A stretch of 11,878 nucleotides of DNA from JAMQKA01 sp043951865 (lineage in GTDB: Bacteria > Bacteroidota > Rhodothermia > Balneolales > Balneolaceae): assembly GCF_043951865.1 (NCBI RefSeq), contig NZ_JBINJF010000052.1, positions 1 to 11,878 on the forward strand. Direction: 5' to 3'. The stretch's first letter is position 1. Every line of letters begins with the position of its first letter. Shown piece after piece: positions 5,790 through 11,878 of this stretch. The position numbers were made by a program, and so were the translations under genes. A model generated the notes under the pieces. It did not search any database. It saw only the letters and a list, made by a program, of their open reading frames with translations, and was not told the DNA's origin.

Positions 5790-7237
5790 CCGTAACTTCT
5801 CCTTATCTCATCAAGTTTGCCGATCATGTAAAATTCCTGTTCTTCAGCCTCGGGATAGCGGTCGGCCAGTATATCTTCGCACCCGGAAAGGGCCTCTTCC
5901 AAACTCACGAGAACGCCCTCCTTGCCGGTAAACCGTTCGGTTACCGCAAACGGCTGCGTAAAAAATCGTTCCAGCCGGCGGGCCCGGTGCACCAGCTGTT
6001 GATCCTCACGCGAAAGCTCCTCCATCCCCAGCATGGCGATAATATCTTTGAGGTCGTCGTAGTGGGCCAGCGTCTCCTTCACCTGGCGGGCGACCTTGTA
6101 GTGCCGTTCGCCGACCACGGTGGGTGAAAGCATTTTTGAACCGGACTGCAGCAGGTCCACCGCCGGGTAGAAACCGTGGCTGGCGCGCTCCCGGGAGAGC
6201 ACGATGAAGGAGGAGAGGTGCGAAAAGGTGTGGGTGATGGCGGGATCGGTAAAATCATCGGCGGGCACGTAGACCGCCTGCACCGAGGTTATTGAGCCGT
6301 TGCGGGTGTTGCAGATCCGTTCCTCCATTTCCGCCAGCTCCGACCCCAGCGTGGGCTGGTACCCCATGCGGGACGTAATTTTGCCCATCAGTCCCGATAC
6401 CTCCGAACCGGCCTGTACGAATCGAAAAATATTGTCGATCAGCAGCAGGATGTCCATCCGCTCCTGGTCCCGGAAATATTCGGCCATGGTGAGGGCGGTC
6501 TTGCCCACCCTGAACCGGGCGCCCGGCGGCTCATTCATCTGCCCGAACACCAGCACGGTGTTGTCGAGCACGCCGGCTTCGCGGATTTCGCGGTAGAGCT
6601 CTTCAGCCTCGCGCGACCGCTCCCCGATACCGCAAAACAGGCTGACGCCCTCGTAGTGTGCCACCATATTCTGGATAAGCTCCATAATCAGGACCGTTTT
6701 ACCGACGCCCGCTCCCCCGAACATGCCCGCCTTCCCCCCCTTCTCCAGCGGGGCCAGCAGGTCGATCGCCTTGATGCCGGTATGCAGTATCTCCTGCGAT
6801 GCGACCTGCTGTGCCAGGGGCACCGGGGCCTGGTCTATCGATCTCCACACGGCGGAGTCGACCGGCGGTTGCTCATCGACCGGTTCCCCGAACATATTCA
6901 ACGCCCGTCCCAGCAGCGCTTTGCCCACCGGCACCTTCACCGGCTCCCCGGTATCGACGACTTCGGTGCCGCGGGAAAGTCCCCTGGTGGATGTCAGGGC
7001 CAGGCAGCGCACTTTTGCATGGTCGAGATGCGATACCACCTCCAGCACAACCGGGGCGGCATCTTCATCCGGGGCGGCCGCCAAAAGCTTGTGCTGTATT
7101 TCGGGCAGCCCCTCTTCAAAACGGATATCCAGCACGCTTCCCCTGATCCTGCGGATCACGCCCCGCAGGCCCGTTGACTTTTTTTGGGGATGCCCGTTTG
7201 TCAGTGACTGTAGCTGTTTCTCGGTGAAGTCATACAT
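5786..7237 (-). CDS. atpD: N-type ATPase beta subunit (catalytic)
   Basis: This 483-residue catalytic subunit hydrolyses or synthesises ATP in the F1 head. It has an N-terminal beta-barrel (about 24-100), P-loop GGAGVGKT (174-181), catalytic Glu206 and Arg207 in GERSRE, Walker B Asp268 in LLLIDNIFRF, adenine-binding Tyr357 in GFYPAVD, and a DELSEED-like loop GMEELSRED (404-412). All catalytic residues are present. Some normally strict positions differ: AVDLLQS where most beta subunits have AVDPLDS, FSHLSS for FAHLDA, and GKITSRMGYQPTL for GR.PS..GYQPTL. It is the first atp gene, as in N-ATPases, unlike housekeeping operons where alpha precedes beta. The ATG lies inside the end of ppsA (8-nt overlap) with no clear Shine-Dalgarno, implying translational coupling. 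Confidence 0.96.
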   Translation of the reverse strand: MYDFTEKQLQSLTNGHPQKKSTGLRGVIRRIRGSVLDIRFEEGLPEIQHKLLAAAPDEDAAPVVLEVVSHLDHAKVRCLALTSTRGLSRGTEVVDTGEPVKVPVGKALLGRALNMFGEPVDEQPPVDSAVWRSIDQAPVPLAQQVASQEILHTGIKAIDLLAPLEKGGKAGMFGGAGVGKTVLIMELIQNMVAHYEGVSLFCGIGERSREAEELYREIREAGVLDNTVLVFGQMNEPPGARFRVGKTALTMAEYFRDQERMDILLLIDNIFRFVQAGSEVSGLMGKITSRMGYQPTLGSELAEMEERICNTRNGSITSVQAVYVPADDFTDPAITHTFSHLSSFIVLSRERASHGFYPAVDLLQSGSKMLSPTVVGERHYKVARQVKETLAHYDDLKDIIAMLGMEELSREDQQLVHRARRLERFFTQPFAVTERFTGKEGVLVSLEEALSGCEDILADRYPEAEEQEFYMIGKLDEIRRSYG

Positions 7238-9644
7238 GCAGCTGGGATGTTTTTTGTTCGGCTTCTGATATGTACCGGATCACGTTGACGACACTGTCGG
7301 GATTCAGGGATATCGAGTCGATTCCGGCTTCAACGAGGAAGGCAGCATACCCGGGGTCATCGCTCGGAGCCTGCCCGCAGAAGCCGACCTTCCGGTTCAC
7401 CGCATGGGCGCGGCGGATAATCTCCGATATCGCCTTTTTGACGGCCGGGTTGTGTTCATCAAACAGGTACGCCAGGTCCGACGAGTCGCGGTCGACGCCC
7501 AGGATGAGCTGCGTCAGATCATTGGAACCGATGGAGAACCCGTCGAAGTGGCGGGCGAACTCCTCCAGCAGGATAAAGTTGGAGGGTATTTCGCACATCA
7601 TGTACACCTCAAGCCCGTGCCGGCCCCGCTCCAGTCCGTTGGCTTTCATCTCGTCCAGCACCCATACCGCTTCCTCGGGGGTGCGGCAGAACGGTATCAT
7701 GACTACAACATTCTCAAGACCGATCTCCTCGCGCACTCTCCGAAGGGCGCGGCATTCCAGGGCAAAGCCTTCCCGGTAGTTTTTACTGTAGTAGCGGGAG
7801 GCACCGCGCCAGCCCAGCATGGGATTCTCCTCGTCAGGCTCAAACGCCTGCCCGCCCACCAGTCCGGCGTACTCGTTGGTTTTGAAATCGCTGGTACGCA
7901 CAATTACGGGATCAGGGTATTGCGAGGCGGCGATCCGGGCGATCCCCTCCGAGAGCCTATCCACGAAATAGTCCTGCTTGTTTTTATAACCTTTGGTCAG
8001 CTTGCGGATCTTCTCCCGGTCGCTTTCACGGATCACCTTGTCAAAATGGACCAGCGCCATCGGGTGTATCTTGATGTGGTTGCCGATGATAAACTCCATC
8101 CGCGCCAGTCCCACGCCACTGACGGGAAAACGCCACCACTTGAACGCAGAGTCGGGAGTTGCCAGGTTCAGCATAATCTGTGTTTTGCAATCCGGAACCT
8201 GGTCAAGGTTGATCTCATTGATGTCGTAATCCAGGTATCCTTCAAAGACCGCCCCCTCTTCTCCCTCTGCGCATGAGAGGGTAATCTTCATGCCGTCGAG
8301 AAGGACCTTGGTGCCGGTCTTCGTCCCCACAATGGCGGGAATTCCCAGCTCCCTGCTGACGATGGCGGCGTGGCAGGTGCGCCCCCCGAAATCCGTTATG
8401 ATGCCGGATACATTTTTCATGGCCGGCACCCAGTCGGGTTCGGTCATCTGCGTAACCAGGATACATCCGTGGTCCATATTCCGGAGATCCGAAATATGGT
8501 CTGCCCTGCAGACGCTGCCGTGTACAATTGAACTGCCGATACTTTGCCCGGTCAGCACCGGTTTCCGGGCGTGCTTTTTCATGGAGTAGGACTTGAATAC
8601 CGGCCCTTGATCAGCAGAGTGGACCGTTTCGGGGCGCGCCTGTACAATAAAAAGCCGGGCGGTCTTTTCGTCCTTGACCCACTCGATATCCATCGGGCGG
8701 TCGTAGTGGTTTTCTATGGTAACCGCCCACTTTGCGAGCTGGATAATCTCCTCATCGTCCAGAACAAAACTGGCCTGCTCTTCGGGCGTGGTAACCACGC
8801 TTTTGGTCAACCCGTTCTCCTCGGAACTGTAGATCATCTTCTGCTCCTTGCTGCCCAGCTTTTTGTGCAGAATCGGTTTGACGTCCTTTTCCGGGCGGTC
8901 GAGCAGCGGCTTAAACACGGTATACTGGTCCGGATTCACCGTTCCCTGCACCACATGCTCTCCCAGTCCCCAGGCGGCGTTGATGAGGACGGTATTCGGG
9001 AATCCGCTCTCGGTATCAATGGTGAACATGACGCCGGAGCCTGAATTGTCGGCCTTTACCATCTTTTGAACCCCGATGGAGAGAGCTACGGCCAGATGGT
9101 CAAATCCTTTCTCCTCGCGATATGAGATCGCACGGTCGGTAAACAGGGATGCGAAGCAGCGCCTGCACACTTTCAACAGCTCATCTTCTCCCCGGACATT
9201 CAGGTAGGTCTCCTGCAGTCCCGCAAAGCTGGCAGTCGGCAGATCCTCGGCGGTGGCGCTGCTCCGTACCGCCACATCGGCATGTTCGGTGTCATATTTT
9301 TCAGAGAGCTGCCGGTACGCCTCTTTCAACCTTTCGGCCAGCGGTATCGGGAAGATCCCCTTGCCGATCATTTTCCGGATACCGAGTCCCGTTTCCTCCA
9401 GTTTAACCTCCCCGTTTCGGAACTGTTCAATCTCTTTACGAATCGGCTCTTCCAGGTCATTGGCAGCGAGGAACAGCCGGTAGGCTGCGGCCGTCGTTGC
9501 AAAACCGTCCGGCACATTTACTCCGAGCGGCACCAGGTTTTTAAGCATCTCTCCGAGCGAGGCGTTCTTGCCTCCCACTTCCCCGACATCTTCCATACCG
9601 ACGTCGGCAAACCATTTGATCAGGGTGTCATTATCTGTTTCCAT
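7230..9644 (-). CDS. ppsA: Phosphoenolpyruvate synthase (pyruvate, water dikinase)
   Basis: This 804-residue cytoplasmic enzyme converts pyruvate + ATP + H2O to PEP + AMP + phosphate, the entry to gluconeogenesis. The N-terminal ATP-grasp-like domain (1-340) contains GGKNASLGEM (24-33), AVRSSATAEDLPTASFAG (125-142) and IVQARPET (333-340). The swivelling phosphohistidine domain has GGRTCHAAIVSRELGIPA (420-437) with catalytic His425. The TIM-barrel PEP/pyruvate domain (about 485-795) has GVGLARMEFI, MCEIPSN (683-689), GSNDLTQ (706-712) and catalytic Cys756 in GFCGQAPSDDP. Length matches PpsA, and the CGQ-P-SD motif and organisation favour PpsA over PPDK. Thr423 matches the residue phosphorylated by PpsR-type regulators in enterics; none is in the window. 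Shine-Dalgarno GGAGGT lies 3 nt before the ATG. The stop overlaps atpD by 8 bp, so both are likely on one mRNA. Confidence 0.95.
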   Translation of the reverse strand: METDNDTLIKWFADVGMEDVGEVGGKNASLGEMLKNLVPLGVNVPDGFATTAAAYRLFLAANDLEEPIRKEIEQFRNGEVKLEETGLGIRKMIGKGIFPIPLAERLKEAYRQLSEKYDTEHADVAVRSSATAEDLPTASFAGLQETYLNVRGEDELLKVCRRCFASLFTDRAISYREEKGFDHLAVALSIGVQKMVKADNSGSGVMFTIDTESGFPNTVLINAAWGLGEHVVQGTVNPDQYTVFKPLLDRPEKDVKPILHKKLGSKEQKMIYSSEENGLTKSVVTTPEEQASFVLDDEEIIQLAKWAVTIENHYDRPMDIEWVKDEKTARLFIVQARPETVHSADQGPVFKSYSMKKHARKPVLTGQSIGSSIVHGSVCRADHISDLRNMDHGCILVTQMTEPDWVPAMKNVSGIITDFGGRTCHAAIVSRELGIPAIVGTKTGTKVLLDGMKITLSCAEGEEGAVFEGYLDYDINEINLDQVPDCKTQIMLNLATPDSAFKWWRFPVSGVGLARMEFIIGNHIKIHPMALVHFDKVIRESDREKIRKLTKGYKNKQDYFVDRLSEGIARIAASQYPDPVIVRTSDFKTNEYAGLVGGQAFEPDEENPMLGWRGASRYYSKNYREGFALECRALRRVREEIGLENVVVMIPFCRTPEEAVWVLDEMKANGLERGRHGLEVYMMCEIPSNFILLEEFARHFDGFSIGSNDLTQLILGVDRDSSDLAYLFDEHNPAVKKAISEIIRRAHAVNRKVGFCGQAPSDDPGYAAFLVEAGIDSISLNPDSVVNVIRYISEAEQKTSQLHV

Positions 9645-9830
9645 GCGACCTCCATCTATAGCTAGTCAATGTGTTTCTTAGGTGTACTTCGTCAATCCAT
9701 TAATTTGCCCCATCCCGGTATTTCTGCGAATACGAACTCCTCTTTTACAATGATCCGACCTGCGGTCTCACACTCGCTCTGGGATTGACCCCGGACAAAA
9801 TTCCTGCTTCTCAGCGCTCCTTTTCATGCC
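9645..9830 (-). other. Intergenic region upstream of ppsA, likely holds the operon promoter
   Basis: These 186 bp separate the SDR gene from ppsA and are the only sizeable gap before the ppsA-atp run. A promoter for the long transcript is expected here, or readthrough from the SDR gene. On the minus strand two ATTGAC boxes occur (TTGACG at 9695-9690, TTGACT at 9669-9664), but neither has a matching -10 box at the usual spacing. No strong terminator hairpin follows the SDR gene. Confidence 0.3.
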
Positions 9831-10595
9831 TTATCGCGCCGTGTAGCCGCCGTCCACCATCAGCGCGTGACCGGTGACAAACGAAGAACGCGAAGAGGCG
9901 AGCCACACCACCGCTTCCGCAATCTCTTCGGGTGTTCCCAGCCGACCCACGGGGTGCAGCGCAATGGTGGCCTCTTTGGTTTCCTCATCGGTTGTAATTC
10001 CCGCCTGTTCCAGCATCGGAGTATCGATAAATGCGGGGCAAATGGCGTTAATGCGGATCTGATCCTCCGCATATTCCAGGGCCGCCGTTTTTGTCAGGCC
10101 GATCAGCCCGTGCTTGGAGGCGGTGTATGCAGCGGCCCGGGCAAAGCCGACCTTCCCGAGGATAGAGGAGATATTGATGATCGATCCCTCCCCTGTTTCG
10201 AGCATGGCGGGTATTTCATATTTCATGCAGAGCCACTGGCCTTTCAGGTTCACATTTATGACCTGGTCCCACTCCTCTTCGGTATATTCGGCCGTCGATT
10301 TCATTGCGCCCCCGATGCCCGCGTTATTGCAGGCGATATCCAGTCGCCCAAATGTCTTTAGCGCCTGCCGTACCATATTGTCTACCTGGTCGGGCCGGGC
10401 GATATCCGTTTTCATCGACACGCCATCGACATCCTCCTGCTCGATCAGCGCCAGCGTTTTTGCTAGCTCTTGCTGGTTTATATCGGCAACCAGGATGTTT
10501 GCACCCTCTTTCGCCAGCGCCACGGCTGTTGCCCTTCCTATACCTGTGGCTGCACCCGTTACAATAGCCACCTTGTTTTTTAGGATCCTGGTCAT
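9831..10595 (-). CDS. Short-chain dehydrogenase/reductase (classical SDR)
   Basis: This 254-residue classical SDR is an NAD(P)-dependent oxidoreductase with a Rossmann fold. The cofactor motif TGAATGIG is at 13-20, and Asp38 at the end of beta-2 (ILVADIN) favours NAD(H) over NADP(H). NNAG is at 90-93. The catalytic tetrad is N116, S144, Y157 and K161 (YTASK). PG-like ICPAFIDTPM (about 184-194) and the C-terminal FVTGHALMVDGGYTAR are typical. It resembles glucose/3-oxoacyl-ACP/cyclohexanol-type dehydrogenases, but the substrate cannot be named from sequence. Start: ATG with GAGGAG 7 nt upstream. It lies between hsp20 and ppsA on the same strand with gaps of about 200 bp on both sides, so it is probably its own unit, perhaps read through into ppsA. 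Confidence 0.93.
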   Translation of the reverse strand: MTRILKNKVAIVTGAATGIGRATAVALAKEGANILVADINQQELAKTLALIEQEDVDGVSMKTDIARPDQVDNMVRQALKTFGRLDIACNNAGIGGAMKSTAEYTEEEWDQVINVNLKGQWLCMKYEIPAMLETGEGSIINISSILGKVGFARAAAYTASKHGLIGLTKTAALEYAEDQIRINAICPAFIDTPMLEQAGITTDEETKEATIALHPVGRLGTPEEIAEAVVWLASSRSSFVTGHALMVDGGYTAR

Positions 10596-10759
10596 AATAT
10601 CACTCCTCTATATCCTGTATCCTGTTCATTATTATTTCAAAAGGCGTTGCAGAACCTTTCTCATGTTCGGCTGTTGCCATTAAATGAGATGAGGGTAGTT
10701 GCTACGCCCTTCGCTTGTTACCCCGCCGTATTTGGTTGAACGTCGAAACGGGAAAGGAG

Positions 10760-10800
10760 CTCATTCAGAGTCTCCCTTCCCTGAACTCTACTCTAATGAG
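10760..10800 (-). terminator. Hairpin after hsp20, possible terminator
   Basis: CTCATT-C-AGAGT (10760-10771) is complementary to ACTCTAATGAG (10790-10800) with a single bulged base and an 18-nt loop. On the minus strand it begins 3 nt after the hsp20 stop codon. The tract after it (CTCCTTTCCCG) is pyrimidine-rich but not a U-run, so termination efficiency is uncertain. Confidence 0.45.
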
Positions 10801-10803
10801 CCG

Positions 10804-11253
10804 TCACTCGATTTTGACGGTCTTTGGCTTGCTCTCTTCCGTTTTCTTTACATTGATGGTCAGCACGCCATCACTGTACCGGGCCTTGATATCATCTTCG
10901 CTGACCGTATTGGGAAGCGTAAAAGAGCGGACAAAATTGCCGTAATAGCGCTCTTGCCGCATATAGTTCTCTTTCTCCTCTTTCTCTTCCCTTTTGCGTT
11001 CGCCGCTGATGGTGAGCCGGTTGTCTTTGAAGCTGATATTGACATCCTCCCTGGGAATACCGGGCAGGTCCACGCGGATAATATATTCGCCTTCTTTTTC
11101 CACCATGTCGGTATTGGGTGCCCATACATCGAAACCATTGCCCTCTGCCTGCCTTTTCCAGGAAAACGGTACCATTTCGTCAAACAGGTGATCCATCTCT
11201 CTGCGCAGTTCTTCGATCGGGGACGTTTCTGATCTTCTTGTTAGTAATCTCAT
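10804..11253 (-). CDS. Small heat-shock protein, Hsp20/alpha-crystallin family
   Basis: This 149-residue ATP-independent chaperone binds unfolding proteins as oligomers. The N-terminal arm is short (1-40: MRLLTRRSETSPIEELRREM). The alpha-crystallin domain runs from about 41 to 138 with PNTDMVEKEGEYIIRVDLPG (46-65), DVNISFKDNRLTISGERK (70-87), ERYYGNFVRSFTLP (101-114) and the signature ARYSDGVLTI (124-133). The tail ends KTVKIE with the V-x-I anchor (145-149) that links dimers. Start: a TTG at 11277 would add eight residues, but the ATG at 11253 has GGAGGT 8 nt upstream and is preferred. The leader contains two hairpins (11258-11277 and 11296-11314), suggesting heat control at the RNA level. 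No CIRCE element was seen. It is the first gene of the minus-strand run. Confidence 0.95.
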   Translation of the reverse strand: MRLLTRRSETSPIEELRREMDHLFDEMVPFSWKRQAEGNGFDVWAPNTDMVEKEGEYIIRVDLPGIPREDVNISFKDNRLTISGERKREEKEEKENYMRQERYYGNFVRSFTLPNTVSEDDIKARYSDGVLTINVKKTEESKPKTVKIE

Positions 11254-11257
11254 AACG

Positions 11258-11277
11258 TTGAACCTCCATTTGTTCAA
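11258..11277 (-). promoter_or_regulatory. SD-covering hairpin in the hsp20 leader, candidate RNA thermometer
   Basis: On the mRNA, TTGAAC (11277-11272) pairs perfectly with GTTCAA (11263-11258) across the 8-nt loop AAATGGAG. The Shine-Dalgarno GGAGGT (11267-11262) lies partly in the loop and partly in the stem, 8 nt before the ATG. A short, weak, all-perfect stem over the ribosome site of a small heat-shock gene is the arrangement seen in simple RNA thermometers such as cyanobacterial hsp17. Function is inferred. Confidence 0.45.
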
Positions 11278-11295
11278 GCTTTTCAGTTATCGACT

Positions 11296-11314
11296 GCGTG
11301 ATTTTATATCACGC
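11296..11314 (-). promoter_or_regulatory. Perfect 7-bp inverted repeat upstream of hsp20
   Basis: GCGTGAT (11296-11302) and ATCACGC (11308-11314) flank a 5-nt spacer TTTAT, 43 nt upstream of the hsp20 start. It may be a second leader hairpin, or an operator. On the minus strand TATAAA falls in the centre and could be a -10 box, which would favour an operator overlapping the promoter. Confidence 0.45.
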
Positions 11315-11603
11315 TTGTACATAATTAATAACGCTATTTACCGGCCGGGCGCCTGACATAAGATCCTTGGAATGGATGTAAGTGTTTGGGGAGCGGAGAG
11401 TATAAGGGATTTCCCTACGAGGATGGGAATTATGAATGAAGAATTAAAAATGATGAATTTCGAAGGGGAGATCGTATGAACGTGTCAAGCAATTATTCCG
11501 AAAACGGAAGAAGTGCTGTCTGACGAGGGAGCGAGCTACAAAATATACAACCTGGTCTTTCCCGGCCTTGAATGGGGCGCGGAGGCCGAAGCAGGCGGGG
11601 GTG
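11315..11603. other. Non-coding stretch between the hsp20 leader and the right repeat
   Basis: No protein with family resemblance is seen here on either strand. 11321-11340 is AT-rich and may contribute to an hsp20 promoter. 11434-11462 is an A/T-rich low-complexity tract (GAATTAAAAATGATGAATT). From 11591 the sequence GCAGGCG...GTGGATG (11591-11607) is complementary, with a 3-nt insertion, to CATCCACGCCTGC (11659-11671) inside the 141-bp repeat. The repeat element, or its folded form, therefore probably extends left of 11604. Confidence 0.5.
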
Positions 11604-11744
11604 GATGCCCTGCCGGTGAAAGTTTTGATAGCGGGCAACTTGCGGGACGGACCATCAACATCCACGCCTGCACAGGCGGCAGCGGGTGCCCCATTCACCG
11701 CCTTGATCTTTTGGTTCCTTTTGTATTAAGACAAAAGGGACACC
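11604..11744. repeat. Right copy of the ~141-bp direct repeat
   Basis: This is the partner of 1-141, in the same orientation and ungapped at about 90% identity. Differences are clustered (GGAC/AAGT near 11620, GTT/GGG near 11644, TTG/CGG near 11678, and the hairpin loop). It contains a perfect small palindrome GCCTGCACAGGC (11666-11677) and ends with the 11-bp hairpin 11714-11741. Here the sequence continues into a further hairpin at 11800; the left copy instead runs into atpG. Confidence 0.85.
11714..11741. repeat. GTTCCTTTTGT hairpin of the right repeat copy
   Basis: GTTCCTTTTGT (11714-11724) pairs with ACAAAAGGGAC (11731-11741) over the loop ATTAAG, with one T/G wobble. It is the counterpart of the hairpin at 111-138. 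The stem is retained although the loops differ in sequence and size, which hints that the fold matters. Confidence 0.7.
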
Positions 11745-11799
11745 TCGGTTGGGGAAACAGTCTCCTGTTTCACATTCAGGCTCCTTATCCTCCTTCCTT

Positions 11800-11829
11800 G
11801 TTCATTTTTTGTACGGCCAAAAAACGAAC
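11800..11829. repeat. GTTC-T6-G / C-A6-GAAC hairpin (right-hand copy)
   Basis: GTTCATTTTTTG (11800-11811) pairs with CAAAAAACGAAC (11818-11829) over TACGGC, with one mismatch. Stem sequence and following CCAAAAAA-x-CCG match the hairpin at 4783-4812 inside the atp operon, so the two are copies of one family. A smaller GGGGAA/TTCCCC hairpin follows at 11843-11863. Confidence 0.75.
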
Positions 11830-11878
11830 CAAAAAAGCCGCTGGGGAATGGTAGATGTTCCCCTTACCAGCTCGTTCC

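Noticed and set aside
7404..8276. 290-codon plus-strand open frame opposite ppsA
   Set aside because: Antisense shadow of ppsA with no recognisable domains and no ribosome site noted.
9645..9830. Possible riboswitch (for example Na+-responsive) upstream of ppsA
   Set aside because: I looked for extended pairing or a recognisable aptamer and found none. Only short complementarities such as GGGATTGACCCC are present.
11254..11345. CIRCE operator or heat-shock sigma promoter for hsp20
   Set aside because: No TTAGCACTC-N9-GAGTGCTAA is present. The CTTGAA at 11278-11273 is too close to the start codon to be a -35 box.
11513..11854. 113-codon plus-strand open frame at the right edge (and 84 codons on the minus strand, 11444-11698)
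   Set aside because: Both run through the 141-bp repeat and its hairpins. The left repeat copy preserves neither frame over its full length, so these are translated repeat.
1..11878. CRISPR array, tRNA or rRNA genes, insertion-sequence transposase, integrase
   Set aside because: No regularly spaced repeats, no cloverleaf or rRNA-like sequence and no transposase or integrase motif was seen. The repeats present are few and dispersed.

Overview
The window is about 11.9 kb of moderately GC-rich bacterial DNA. Every gene I can support lies on the minus strand. Its core is a complete operon for an N-type (predicted Na+-translocating) F1Fo ATPase. In transcription order (right to left) the genes are atpD, atpC, atpQ, atpR, atpB, atpE, atpF, atpA, atpG. 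This is the diagnostic N-ATPase order: beta and epsilon come first, two small membrane proteins (AtpQ, AtpR) are present, and there is no separate delta gene. N-ATPases are known to occur as laterally transferred second ATPases beside a housekeeping F-ATPase.

Layout from the right edge, along transcription. (1) 11254-11878 is non-coding and holds a ~141-bp repeat whose ~90% identical partner sits at 1-141. It also holds hairpins of the GTTC-T-tract/A-tract-GAAC kind. (2) hsp20, a small heat-shock protein, has a 5' leader with two hairpins, one of which folds over the Shine-Dalgarno sequence. (3) A short-chain dehydrogenase/reductase (SDR) follows. (4) ppsA, phosphoenolpyruvate synthase, overlaps the start of atpD by 8 bp. 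(5) The nine atp genes follow, most overlapping or 1-2 nt apart. The exceptions are a 331-bp gap between atpQ and atpR, filled by a hairpin and an inverted-repeat element, and a 25-nt gap before atpA. (6) The operon ends a few bases from the left copy of the 141-bp repeat, whose hairpin is placed like a transcription terminator.

How the genes may work together (inference): the N-ATPase probably hydrolyses ATP to expel Na+ (or H+), as proposed for this family under salt or energy stress. PpsA sits upstream, apparently translationally coupled to the beta subunit, and converts pyruvate and ATP to PEP. With hsp20 and an SDR nearby, the locus looks like a stress-related accessory cassette bounded by direct repeats. 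The PpsA/N-ATPase coupling is the most unusual arrangement here.

Organism: not decidable with certainty. The dispersed hairpin repeats, the AT-rich 'GAATTAAAAATGATGAATT' spacer near 11442, and two SD-less A/C-rich leaders recall Bacteroidota and relatives (Balneolota, Rhodothermota, Chlorobiota). However, most genes here have clear Shine-Dalgarno sequences. No tRNA, rRNA, CRISPR array, transposase or integrase was seen.
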